A stretch of 64,000 nt of DNA from Apiospora phragmitis. Its lineage: Eukaryota; Ascomycota; Sordariomycetes; Amphisphaeriales; Apiosporaceae. A program made the position numbers and the translations under genes. Location: assembly GCA_038363925.1 (NCBI GenBank), contig JAQQWL010000008.1, forward strand, positions 1,922,001 through 1,986,000, in the 5' to 3' direction. Every line of letters starts with the position of its first letter. Within the stretch, counting starts at the first letter, position 1. Below are positions 34,672-44,401 of this stretch, one piece after another. Under the pieces are notes generated by a model. It had not been told where the DNA came from. It searched no databases and was given only the letters and a program-made list of their open reading frames with translations.

Positions 34672-37233
34672 ATGAAATCGCATCATGGCGTTCTAGCTCA
34701 GCGTTCCCGACTTACATCGGCCCTCGACGGCGTTCGCTCATACCTCCCGCCATTGAACTACATCACCCTTCACTATGCATACTTCATCGTGGTCTGTCTG
34801 GTGTTCTCCCTCGTCCATTGGGGGGCATCCAATCCCAAGTACAGCATTTCCTACACCGACAGTCTTTTCCTCGTGGTTTCTGCCATGACCGAAGCTGGCC
34901 TAAATACCGTAAGTCCCTACACGAAATAACACACTTCGCACATCGCACATTCAAGTACATTCAATCTATCAACCGTTTATGAAACAAATCGGAATCCACA
35001 CTCACCATGTTGGCTGATTAGGTCAATCTGAGTGAGATGACAACCTTCCAGCAAGTCCTGCTGTGTCTCTTGATCATGCTCGGTAGTTCGATATGGGTTT
35101 CGATATGGACAGTGCTCGCTCGGAAACATGCTTTCGAAAGCCGGTTCGAAGACATTGTACGAAGAGAGCGTGCCAGGGCCAAGTCGACAGACAGGAGAAA
35201 TGACTTGGCACTGAACATGCCCATCATGCAGAAGCTGTCCCGAACCTTTCGCAAGAGCAGAACCCTGCCTGACAACAGCAACCATTCAGTTGGGCCGTCA
35301 GACCTGTCCCGCGGTCTCACTACCCGAAGCCCTGCTACGGGCTCCATTAGCGTCCTGCCGATCTCAAGTCCGGTGGCGGTCGGGAAGCTCTCGGAGCCGG
35401 TTCCCATGTCGCATGCGGAAAAGGCAGACTTCGAAGGCCAAGACGCCGTTGATACATCGGCTAACCCTTCCCCTGTCAATGAACACATAGCATTCGTCGA
35501 TGATGTGGAGGCATCACGTCCTAAGACAACCTCATCTGCCTATGAACCTGGCCGCAGTATCGTGCGGAGACATATACCCGGCTCTCGCGAAGATGCCCGT
35601 ATCCATGAAGACTCTGGGGCTGAGATGAACCATCACCACTATTTAACTTCGCAAAAGATTGGCCGAAATGCCCAGTTCCACGACCTGACTGCAGAGGAGC
35701 GAGACCATTTGGGTGGCACAGAGTACCGAGCGCTCAAGGTCCTGTCTATTGTTGTACCGACTTACTTCTTCCTCTGGCAGCTCCTCGGCTGCATTGCACT
35801 GGGTGCATGGATCAGCAACAACCAACCGGGCCCCGCCAACGACAACGCTATCAATCCATGGTGGAATGGTATCTTCAATGGCATATCCGCGTTCAACAAC
35901 TCCGGCATGAGTGTGTTGGACGCCAACATGGTCCCGTATGGGAGCTCCTATTTTGTTCTCATCGTCATGGGTGCCATGATTCTTGCCGGAAACACTGCGT
36001 ACCCCGTTTTCCTACGATTTTGGTTATGGACCATGCTCAAATTGCTGGAATTGCTTACCTACGAGCACTCCTATCGAGATCTGAAGTCGACACTGGAATA
36101 TATCCTCAAGTACCCCCGCCGGGTCTACACCAACCTGTTCCCCGCCAGAGCTACGTGGTGGTTGCTCTTCATGCTTTTCATGCTTAATGGTACCGACTGG
36201 GTTGCTTTTGAGATCCTGAACCTGGGCAATGCATCGCTAGCCCACATCCCGGTAGGCTCTCGCATTATCGATGGTCTGTTCCAGGCACTAGGTAAGTTAC
36301 TTCCCGTCGCCCGATTGGACTATCCCCCAAACACATCGACTAACAGTTTATAGCCGTACGTTCTGGAGGTTTCTACGTTGTCAACATCCCAGGCCTTTGT
36401 AAGTTTAACACCCCTTCAGCAATCTGGAACGCACACCCACCTCTTTATCAGGTCAATACTGTGCTTCAAAGAAGACCTGCTGATTAAACGCAGATATCGG
36501 CCTCCAGGTTTTGTACGTCATCATGATGTACATATCCGTCTACCCAGTCGTGATTACGATGCGCCACTCCAATGTATACGAAGAGCGTTCGCTAGGTCTC
36601 TACGCCGAAGACGTGAAAGCTGTCTCCATGGCATCGACCATGTCGTCCATCGCCCCACAAACCACAAACACGTCCCGAAAGCGACGAGGGTCCACCAAGT
36701 CCACCTCCGCCGGCATGTTCAACCGCGCCCTCCGCCGCGCCCTGGGCGAATGGCAAGGCGTCGGCGCCGCGCGCCCCAAGCCGCCGGGCGCGGACGAGGC
36801 CGCCGAGAGCCGGACCAACTTCATCAGCCACCAGGTGCGCGGCCAGCTGAGCCACGACCTGTGGCTGCTGGTCGTCGCCGTGCTCCTCATCGCCATCATC
36901 GAGACACGCCACTTCCTCGAGGACCCCGTCACCTACTCCGTCTTCAACGTCATCTTCGAGGTCACGTCGGCCTACGGCTGCGTCGGCATCTCGACGGGCG
37001 TCCCCGGCGCCGCCTTCAGCTTCAGCGGCGGCTGGTACACGGGCAGCAAGCTGGTCCTCGTTCTCGTCATGCTGCGGGGCCGCCACCGCGGCCTGCCCGT
37101 CGCGCTCGACCGCGCCGTCCGCCTGCCCGGCGACGACCTCGGGCGCGAGGAGGAGGAGGATCACCAGATCCGCCGCAGCATCTCAGTGCGGCGGCCCAGT
37201 GTCGGCGATCTGAGCATGCGGGGGGCTGTTTAG
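34672..37233 (+). CDS. Trk-type high-affinity potassium transporter
   Basis: Four exons (34672-34908, 35022-36291, 36354-36398, 36494-37233; the third is only 45 nt) sum to 764 codons including the stop, with all introns GT-AG. The protein has the TrkH/Trk1 plan. The pore-loop regions with their filter glycines can be seen: TEAGLNT, FNNSGMS, VRSGGFYVV and YGCVGIST, each followed by a membrane helix. GNTAYPVFLRFWLW is another family block. A long hydrophilic loop rich in Ser/Arg (about residues 110-280) separates the first two repeats, as in fungal Trk1 proteins. The C-terminus ends GSKLVLVLVMLRGRHRGLPVALDRAVRLPG plus a short cytosolic tail, also typical. Role: K+ (or Na+) uptake at the plasma membrane. 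No defect seen; the 3' end faces DNA polymerase kappa. Confidence 0.93.
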
Positions 37234-37728
37234 TGGCAGCAGATGCTTAAAGGCGAGACCTGGTTCCCGGTTGAGGGCGTTCGGACGCCTTCGGCCGGTC
37301 GATAAAAGAAACAGCCCTGGTGTCGGGGATGATATGCTTCCTAAAATACAAGGTGGGGTGGGTGGTGGCGCGTTTTCCGAAAGCGGCTGGGAAAGAAAGA
37401 TCCCGATTTTGCTGCTATTATCGCTTCGGGGGATTGGAGATTTTTAGATACCATTGATAGACTTGGAGAGCGACGCGCTATATGTACTGACCTCATGACT
37501 TACGATACAATTATAGACTTACAGAAGCTCATTGGGTCTCTAAATTAGGAATTGAAACCCCTTTGACATGGACAAAAATCCGTGCTTCCGCCTCAAAATG
37601 ACATGTGAATACGTTACAAATCAACCTGAAAACTGTGTTTTACTAGTCCTAGGTAATGAGAATCATGGTATCGCCTAAATATGCCTATGCTATGCAAAAA
37701 TCATCTCTCATTATCGTGCTTGTACTCG
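37234..37728. other. Convergent intergenic region
   Basis: Shared 3' flank of the K+ transporter (+) and polymerase kappa (-). AT-richer than the genes, as expected for polyadenylation regions. No gene. Confidence 0.55.
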
Positions 37729-39696
37729 TCATCCGAAGAACAGTTTCTTCTGCCTCGGATCAGCAGCCGTAGCAGCCGGACGACCGCGCTTCTTTTCCGT
37801 GCCCCCTCCCGTCTTTTGCCTTTTGGAATCCGGCAATGACTCGAACTGTGACGTGGCAGAGGGACTGTTCGAGGCGCTGTCCCGCTGCACGGCGTCGCGG
37901 ATGGTCTGCCGCGACAGGCACAGGTCGATGTGCTCGTTGAACTGCCGCTCGTCCGCGGCTTGCGGGCGCATGCAGATCGGGCAATCCCACCACGTCTCCT
38001 CTGCTGCGGCCGGCGATGCGGCATTTCTGGGGTTTGGCGTGACCTCCTTGCCATGGTGTCGGTAGGTTTCCTTTCCTTCATCGTCCAGTACCCCGCCGCC
38101 GCCGTGCCCTGATGACTGGGCGGCATCTACTTGGCCCTCCAACTCTGCGTCGTTGCCGTACAGCGCCTCTTCGGGCCATTCCTCCCATTCGCCCTCGAGC
38201 AAACTACTGCTGGCTTTCCGCTTCCTGGTGTCGTTGCCCGGTTCCGGGGAGTCGGCGGACTCGGAGCGAGTGATTCGAAGTGGCCGGTTAAGGCCGAAGA
38301 AGGCGGCAGTGTCGGGCTTCTTGGTGCTGACGAGGTTGGTGCAGCGCAGGCCCATGAGCCGCAGCTTCATTCCCGGGACCTCCTGCATCAGCTTTGTCAG
38401 GATCGGCAACGCGTAATTGTATAGGTCGTCGGCCAGGTGGATGGCCTTGGGCGTAACGACCTGGCGCGTGAGCACCTCGTACGTGTGGAGCTTGGCCTTG
38501 AGGACGAGCGTGCGCCCCTTGCACTCGGCGCGCCGCATGTCCTTCTCGAGCTCGTCAGAAATCCAGCGCAGCTTCTCCCGCAGCTGCGCCGGGTCCGCCA
38601 GGTCGCGGAACGTGCTCTCGGTGCCCACGCTCTTGCGCTCGTAGTCCTCGGCCGGCTGCACGTTGGTGCGGCCGAGGCCCAGGTGGCACATGATCAAAAA
38701 CTCGAACGTCTTGTCGCCGAAGAGCTGCCGCAGGAAGCGGCGCTGCTCGTAGATGTCGCCGCAGGTCCGCACGCCGATCTCGAGCAGCTCGCGCTCGAGC
38801 ACGCGGCCGACGCCGTTGACCTTGCGCGTCGGCAGGTCGCGCATGAAGGCCATGACGGCGGCGCGCTCGTTGGGCAGGCGGTACTGCCCGTTGGGCTTGT
38901 TCAGGTTGGAGCAGATCTTGGCCAGCTTGGCATTTGGGGCGATGCCGGCCGAGACCGTGATTTTGGCTGCAGCGTGCACCTCGTCGCGCATCTGCTGCAC
39001 GGCGTCGTCGGGCGTGAGGTTGTGGGTGACGCAGTACTCGGTGATGTTGAGGTAGGCCTCGTCGATGCTGGCGCTCTCGAAGCGGGGGTCGTAGCGGGCG
39101 AGCACGGCGCGGACCTCGCGGGCCTTGGCCGTGTACTTGGCGAAGTTGAGCGGCAGCAGCAACAACTCGGGGCAGAGCTTCTTGGCCACGAACCCGGCCA
39201 TGCCGCTACGGCAGCCGAACGTGCGCGCGACGTAGTTGCACGTCGTCAGGACGCCGCCGCCGACGGCGAAGGGCCGGTGCGCGAGCTCGGGCCGGTCGAG
39301 CAGCTCGACGGCGGCGTAGAAGGCGTCGCAGTCGACGTGCACGAGGTACTGGGTCAGGTCGCGGCCCGCGTCGAGCTGGGCGAGCAGCTGGTCGGCCTGG
39401 CGGGTCTCGCGGGTCAGGTCGAGCCGCTCGAGGCGGCGCTTCTTGGCGAGGATCTGGGCGATCTTCTGCGTCAGGATCTGGTCGCGCGCCTCCTCGCGGT
39501 TGAAGAACTTGGAGCCCTTGGAGGCGTTGTAGATAACCTCGGACACTTTGCTCTGGTCGACCGCGTCTTGGCCGGCTTTGGTGAGCGAGGGGCCGAGGAG
39601 CGAGTACTTCAGCGTGCCGTGCTCGGTTACGATCGCTTTCGGTTGCTCGTCGTCATCGTCGCTGGGGTTCGGGCGCGGGTTCGTGGGTTCGGCCAT
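37729..39696 (-). CDS. DNA polymerase kappa (Y-family, translesion synthesis)
   Basis: A single exon of 655 aa. An N-terminal extension (the N-clasp that marks kappa among Y-family enzymes) runs to about residue 110. The catalytic core follows, with VDCDAFYAAVE (D122, D124 as metal ligands) and SASIDEAYLNI (second acidic pair). The KVNGVGRVLERELLEIGV helix-hairpin-helix and the little-finger domain come next. Near residue 585 a UBZ4-type ubiquitin-binding finger is visible (CPICMRPQAADERQFNEHID..C), and the extreme C-terminus QKKLFFG is a PIP-box-like PCNA-binding motif. This combination is that of fungal DinB/POLK enzymes that bypass minor-groove lesions. Intact and convergent with the K+ transporter. 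Codon use is strongly GC3. Confidence 0.95.
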   Translation of the reverse strand: MAEPTNPRPNPSDDDDEQPKAIVTEHGTLKYSLLGPSLTKAGQDAVDQSKVSEVIYNASKGSKFFNREEARDQILTQKIAQILAKKRRLERLDLTRETRQADQLLAQLDAGRDLTQYLVHVDCDAFYAAVELLDRPELAHRPFAVGGGVLTTCNYVARTFGCRSGMAGFVAKKLCPELLLLPLNFAKYTAKAREVRAVLARYDPRFESASIDEAYLNITEYCVTHNLTPDDAVQQMRDEVHAAAKITVSAGIAPNAKLAKICSNLNKPNGQYRLPNERAAVMAFMRDLPTRKVNGVGRVLERELLEIGVRTCGDIYEQRRFLRQLFGDKTFEFLIMCHLGLGRTNVQPAEDYERKSVGTESTFRDLADPAQLREKLRWISDELEKDMRRAECKGRTLVLKAKLHTYEVLTRQVVTPKAIHLADDLYNYALPILTKLMQEVPGMKLRLMGLRCTNLVSTKKPDTAAFFGLNRPLRITRSESADSPEPGNDTRKRKASSSLLEGEWEEWPEEALYGNDAELEGQVDAAQSSGHGGGGVLDDEGKETYRHHGKEVTPNPRNAASPAAAEETWWDCPICMRPQAADERQFNEHIDLCLSRQTIRDAVQRDSASNSPSATSQFESLPDSKRQKTGGGTEKKRGRPAATAADPRQKKLFFG

Positions 39697-40698
39697 TCTC
39701 GAGAAGGAAAGGGTGTGTCGGTCGGTTTAGGCACCCCAGAGGGGATGCATGATTCAAAGAGGCGCTCCTGGGTGAGAAGAGCGCAGCACGGAACTGCTGT
39801 CGAAGACGAAAGCCGCAACACACTGTTCGCGACGGCGGGGGGTGATGATGATTGAATCTGACGCGTTGTTGACACGGAGTCAGGTGACAGTTATTTAGGT
39901 CTACCACGTCGTAAATGAATGCGTCTGCCTCCTTTATTGCATATTGGACTGCCCCTCCTCACTGGAATGCCGCCCTGACCGACCGTTAGGTCCTTTAGGT
40001 CCCGCCGTCCCAAGAGAGGCCTAATAATAAGACCAACGGGTAATTCTCTTGAGCCTCATCTGCACTACTTGTGCAATTGATTGCGAACGACATTGTCAAA
40101 TTTTCATTGACATTGATCATGGCTGGCAGTATAGACCATTCGAAGCACCCGTGGTTTCCTCAGTCTCTGGCGCTTTTCTACTGTGTTCGGTGTTAACGAA
40201 GGAAACTTATGTAACCTGCCATCTTACCTCGTAATCTGAACTGGTAACCTACAGCGCCAGACCTACCTCGGAAGCTGTTCTGCCAAACCTTTCTGATGTC
40301 ATGCCACATGGGCGGCTCAGCGATGCGCATGACAGAACATGCCATTTTGGGGCCCCGGAAACCACCAACGGTAACCCCAACAAGATGCGTTTCTGTACCA
40401 AACCGCTGTGAAATATAATATGCGATACCGTCGCTGTACATACGCCATAAGCACATGAGCATGGCGATCCATTCAGTTGCATTCCACGGGCTGTGTCATG
40501 GCCTTGACTGACCATTGATCCGACTTGGACACCGTATTCTGGGCAGACCGGGTTTACAAATACCCTGGCTATGCCTTTGAATCATTTAGTAATTGGTGAT
40601 GGCCTGTTGTAGGAGGGTGTTGGCTTTCCTAGGGCAATTCCCGATTCACCTATTTTCCCTAGCTGTCTTTTAGATTGTACATTCCACTCATAGAAGCC
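39697..40698. other. Divergent intergenic region
   Basis: 5' flanks of polymerase kappa (-) and the NmrA-like gene (+). No gene or repeat supported. Confidence 0.5.
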
Positions 40699-41714
40699 AT
40701 GTTGGTGTTAATCGCCGGTATCACGGGAACTTGCGGCCAGCACCTGGCTAGAGCAGCCATGGCCGCCGACCATCGGGTCCGAGGTCTATCCCACGACTCC
40801 GACAGCCTGGGGCCAGATATTGCAGAAAGGCTCGATGGATTCGTCAGGATGGCCCATGCCTATGATATACAAGCCCTTGGGGAGGCGTGCAAAGATGTGG
40901 ATGCCGTAATGTGCACATACAGTTGGGAGCCCCAGCTTGTCGTCGAAGGCCAGCTTCTTCTCCTCCGAGCCGCTGAACGGGCGGGCGTCAAGGTAAGCCA
41001 TGTAACCTGACAGGCCTCTCAATACTCGCTAGCTTTTGAAAAGTACCTAAACCAACACTATACTTTGTTTGCGCCCATCAGATCTTCCATGCCTGCTCGT
41101 GGAACTATGACCAGCTCGGCGACCACGAGGCCTACGACAGCTACATCATGTTCTGCAACCACGCCCGGATCAGCTGGACCATCCGGCCCATCTACGGCTT
41201 CACGGGGCTCACGCCGCAGTACACGCTCACGCACCCATCGGCCGTCGGGGCCTCGGAGCACGAGAACCTCGTCCTCAACTACTTCGGCGACGGTCGAGAT
41301 GACGAACAAGACATCACGGCCGCCGACCTGGCGGCGTACTCGATCGCGGCCATCTCCGACCCGCACGCGGCCGGCGGCGGCCTTTACCACGTCATCGTCT
41401 TCCACGAGCCCGATGCCGACACGTACAAGGAAGTCGTCCGGGGTGTGAAGATTAACTGGAAGCATCACGGCGGCAGCGGTGGTACTGGTGCTGTGACGCA
41501 CAACAACGACTACCACAGCCACAACAGCGAGCACAGCAGCAGGAACATGCTCCATAAAACTCGCTCGTCGCCCTTGCCGCCACCGCACAGCGGCAAGCAC
41601 CTGATGGTCAACGACTCTACGGGCGATAGCGACTCGTCGCACAGCAAGAGCCGGCCGGGTCTAGCTACGCACAAATCGTTCCGAGAATGGCTGCATGCCC
41701 ATCTCAAAGTCTGA
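40699..41714 (+). CDS. NmrA-like / isoflavone-reductase-like NAD(P)-binding protein
   Basis: Exon 1 (40699-40992) and exon 2 (41082-41714) join in phase 0 across an 89-nt intron (GTAAGC..ATCAG), giving 308 aa. The start MLVLIAGITGTCGQHLARAA is the first beta strand and G-x-x-G-x-x-G loop of a Rossmann fold. VDAVMCTYSW and IFHACSWNYDQLGDHEAYDSY correspond to later strands of the atypical short-chain dehydrogenase (NmrA/PCBER) group. The usual catalytic Y-x-x-x-K is not evident, so a regulatory or redox-sensing role is as likely as an enzymatic one. The C-terminal 70 residues (His/Ser/Gly-rich) are outside the fold and low-complexity. An alternative ATG at 40675 would add eight residues. Confidence 0.8.
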
Positions 41715-42221
41715 TGACGATGGGCATGCCAGGTGCGGGCAGTTCGTTGCTACTGCTCGTTCTTTCCCCCACTGTTACCCAAGAGCACCCCCACTTGGCT
41801 TGGCGGCTCAAGGTTTACTAGATTCCTTGTTTCAAATGTGTCATCGGGTCCCGGTCGGTGCGATCCCACGGCTTGTTTAGTATACGATACCGACAACATG
41901 TTTCCTTTTGTTCTGTTCTGGTTATGATAGAACCAGTACACACCGGTTACACAATGTGCTTGTGTCGAGCCAGCCTGCCAGCGGTGCTGTACAACTCCTA
42001 CGAGCTCCGTTGTGCACGACCCAGTTAATGTACATCTACGTTTAGAGGCCCAATACATGTCGTTCCTCCTCCCTACCACGTATCTGTAACACTAGCGGAC
42101 CCTTGTGTGGAGAAGAAACCCGGGGTAGTCGTCGTCATCACCACCACACAAACCGCATGATTCCACTTGACAGCTCAAACCTAAAATCGCAAACATCCTC
42201 TTGACCAACAACGTTTATCCC
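41715..42221. other. Intergenic, tandem genes
   Basis: Flank between the NmrA-like and BNR genes on the same strand. Nothing recognised. Confidence 0.5.
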
Positions 42222-43447
42222 ATGCTGAGAGTGAAGCCAATCTCGACTACAATTCTACTCATCCTGCTACTATCGGTATCGCTGTACATACACTCCTCTT
42301 TCACCATGGGCGGATTCACACAGAAGGTTATGGACAAGTTCAACATCGGGAACAAAACGCCCCCGCCGCCGCCCGACAGCACCGACCCCATGCGGCCGAG
42401 CCCTGGCACGTCGGCGGCCATGAGTTCCAGCTGCACCCGGCGGGCGGCGGCACGTACCCGCGGCTCGCGCGGCTGTCGGACGGCGCGATCCTGTGCGCCA
42501 CGACACGCTTTGAGGGCCCGACGCGGATCTTGACTATCACGCGAAGCACCGACAATGGCGCTTCTTTCGAGCCCTGGGGCGAGGTCTCTCGCGGCGAGGG
42601 CGACTGCGACAACCTATTCATCAGCGAGATCCCGTCCACCATGGAGAATGGCGGCGAGGGCATCACCGTGCTCGGCGCGTTCCGCAACCACGACATCGGG
42701 CCCGCCGGCCCGACCCACTTCCGCATCACCGTGTGCCGCTCCGAGGACGGCGGCCGCACCTGGCACTTCCTGTCGCAGGCCGTCGAGCAGGGCGCGGCTC
42801 AGAGCGGCGGCATGGGTCTCTGGGAGCCGTTTATTCGCGTCTCGCCCCGCGACGGCCACGTGCAGCTGACCTACTCGGCCGAGCTCGCCCACGACAACCA
42901 GGAGACCTTCCGCGTCGACTCGCACGACGGCGGCCGCACCTGGTCGCCGCCCCGCTGCCTGCGCTGCCACCCGCCCGAGGAGCGCCTCCGCGACGGCATG
43001 CAGGGGATCGTGGCGACGCGCGACGCCGCGACCGGCGCTGAGGCGTTGGTGATTGTGTTCGAAACGACGCGCCACGGCACGTTCAGCGTTGAGTACTCGG
43101 TCTCGTACGACGAGGGCGCGAGCTGGGGCGCCCGGGGCGTCGTCTTCTGCCCCCCTTGGGGACGCAACGCGGGTGCTCCCCAGATTGCCACATTCGGCCA
43201 TGGCGGGTTCGCGTGTGTCTTTATGACGGACGAGGACGCCGCCGAGGTTGCCTGGCCCCGCCACGCTAGCATCAAGGTCTCCTTCGCCCAGGGTCTCCGG
43301 GACGGACGCGTCGAGTGGTCTCGCCCGGTGAACGTCCACCAGGGCCCCAGCTCTTGGCCGGGCGTCCTGCCTATGGGCCCCAGCGAGATGCTGGCTGTTT
43401 ATGAGCATAATGGAAACCCGATTGGGAGGATGCTGCATTGGGGTTGA
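42222..43447 (+). CDS. Asp-box (BNR) sialidase-fold protein with N-terminal signal anchor, one frameshift
   Basis: The ATG at 42222 opens a signal anchor ([20 protein letters not shown]) and a Pro-rich linker. The frame then moves at a CCC run (42401-42403; one more C restores it) into [27 protein letters not shown], a first beta-propeller strand. Four Asp-boxes are visible: [24 protein letters not shown] and SYDEGASW. These are the S-x-D-x-G-x-[TS]-[WF] turns of six-bladed sialidase propellers. The end ([23 protein letters not shown]) matches fungal secreted BNR/Asp-box proteins. The sialidase arginine triad cannot be assigned with confidence, so glycosidase activity is open. With the frame corrected it is about 408 aa, secretory or type II membrane-bound. 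Confidence 0.82.
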
Positions 43448-43601
43448 TTATGAGCGAAGGGGATAAAGGCATTGCATAGGTAGATGGCCTAGACTAAAAT
43501 GAGAACCATTGATACATGACCTCCACTGACATATCCTCTAGGGGCCGTGCTGTCTTCCTGTGTTTCTTCTAGTCCAGCCCTGACTTCACACCCCTCTGCC
43601 T
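43448..43601. other. Short convergent intergenic spacer
   Basis: 3' flank between the BNR gene (+) and the partial secreted-protein exon (-). Nothing recognised. Confidence 0.4.
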
Positions 43602-44045
43602 CTACCATATCATATGTGCAGCGAGCCTAACAGTAAGCGAATGGGTCGCTCCCCCACGAGCCCGCGCCCGTGCGGCTTGTCGCCCGAGGCCTGATAATAC
43701 CGGGCTGAGATCGCCGCAGCTGTCGGCGATTACCTCCTTGTAGACGATGTACTCCTGACCCTGGCAGTTCTGCCGGCCGGCGTAGTTGCAGATGTAGGCG
43801 GTGGTGCCGTTGTAGTGCCAGCTGTAGATATGATGCGGGTCCAGCATGTTGCCCGCGTCGCACCAGGTGTCCAGGCCGAAGCGGCCTGCCCACCAGTCGA
43901 TCTGTTCGCCGTCGATGCACTGTAGCCGGGGTTAAAGTGAAGGTGGTCAGTGAAACTCGGGGTTAGCAGTTGTGTGCTCGGAGGGTTGCTTACACCTCAC
44001 GTATCCTCGTTCGTGTATCACCGCATGACTAGCATTGTTTTAGCT
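43602..44045 (-). CDS. Partial gene: cysteine-containing, secreted-protein-like exon
   Basis: The last exon (about 43922-43602, after acceptor CTACAG) encodes CIDGEQIDWWAGRFGLDTWC, then NMLDPHHIYSWHYNGTTAY and ICNYAGRQNCQGQEYIVYKE, with five cysteines, strong aromatic content and GC-rich third positions. A preceding exon ending in VIHERGY (about 44000-44035) can be joined with donor GTGAGG, but no start codon or signal peptide is certain. The cysteine spacing and size fit a small secreted fungal protein. The last 30 residues (Arg/Ala-rich) may be read-through of a degraded end. I do not recognise the family. It may be complete with missed 5' exons, or a remnant. Confidence 0.4.
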
Positions 44046-44401
44046 GAACCTCATAGGTTCTGGGTATAAAAACCATTGGCACCCATGAATGTAATGCAAC
44101 AGTACTTACTATATGAGCCAGTCTGAATTGTGCATCTGCGGGACGGGAAGATCATCAAATTAGATGAGCCTCAAGGGGGCAGTGTACTAGTGTACTAGCC
44201 AATCAACATTTGTTGGTGAGAAATTAGTCTGCATGGCAGGGAGGTGTGGCAGCGTCATCGGGCATAGTTCCCCCGTGACATCTCTGCCACCGCTGCTCAG
44301 CCGGAGGAAAGCGGCTAAAATTCAAGAGACCGCTGACAGAAGCTTTTCAAGATCATAATGTCATCTTCCTGGCCCGTCAATGAGACTCGACTATTACGAA
44401 A

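Noticed and set aside
38437..39855. 472-codon plus-strand open frame
   Set aside because: Antisense shadow of polymerase kappa. Its Leu/Ala/Gly/Glu/Val bias is the usual result of reading GC3-rich codons backwards.
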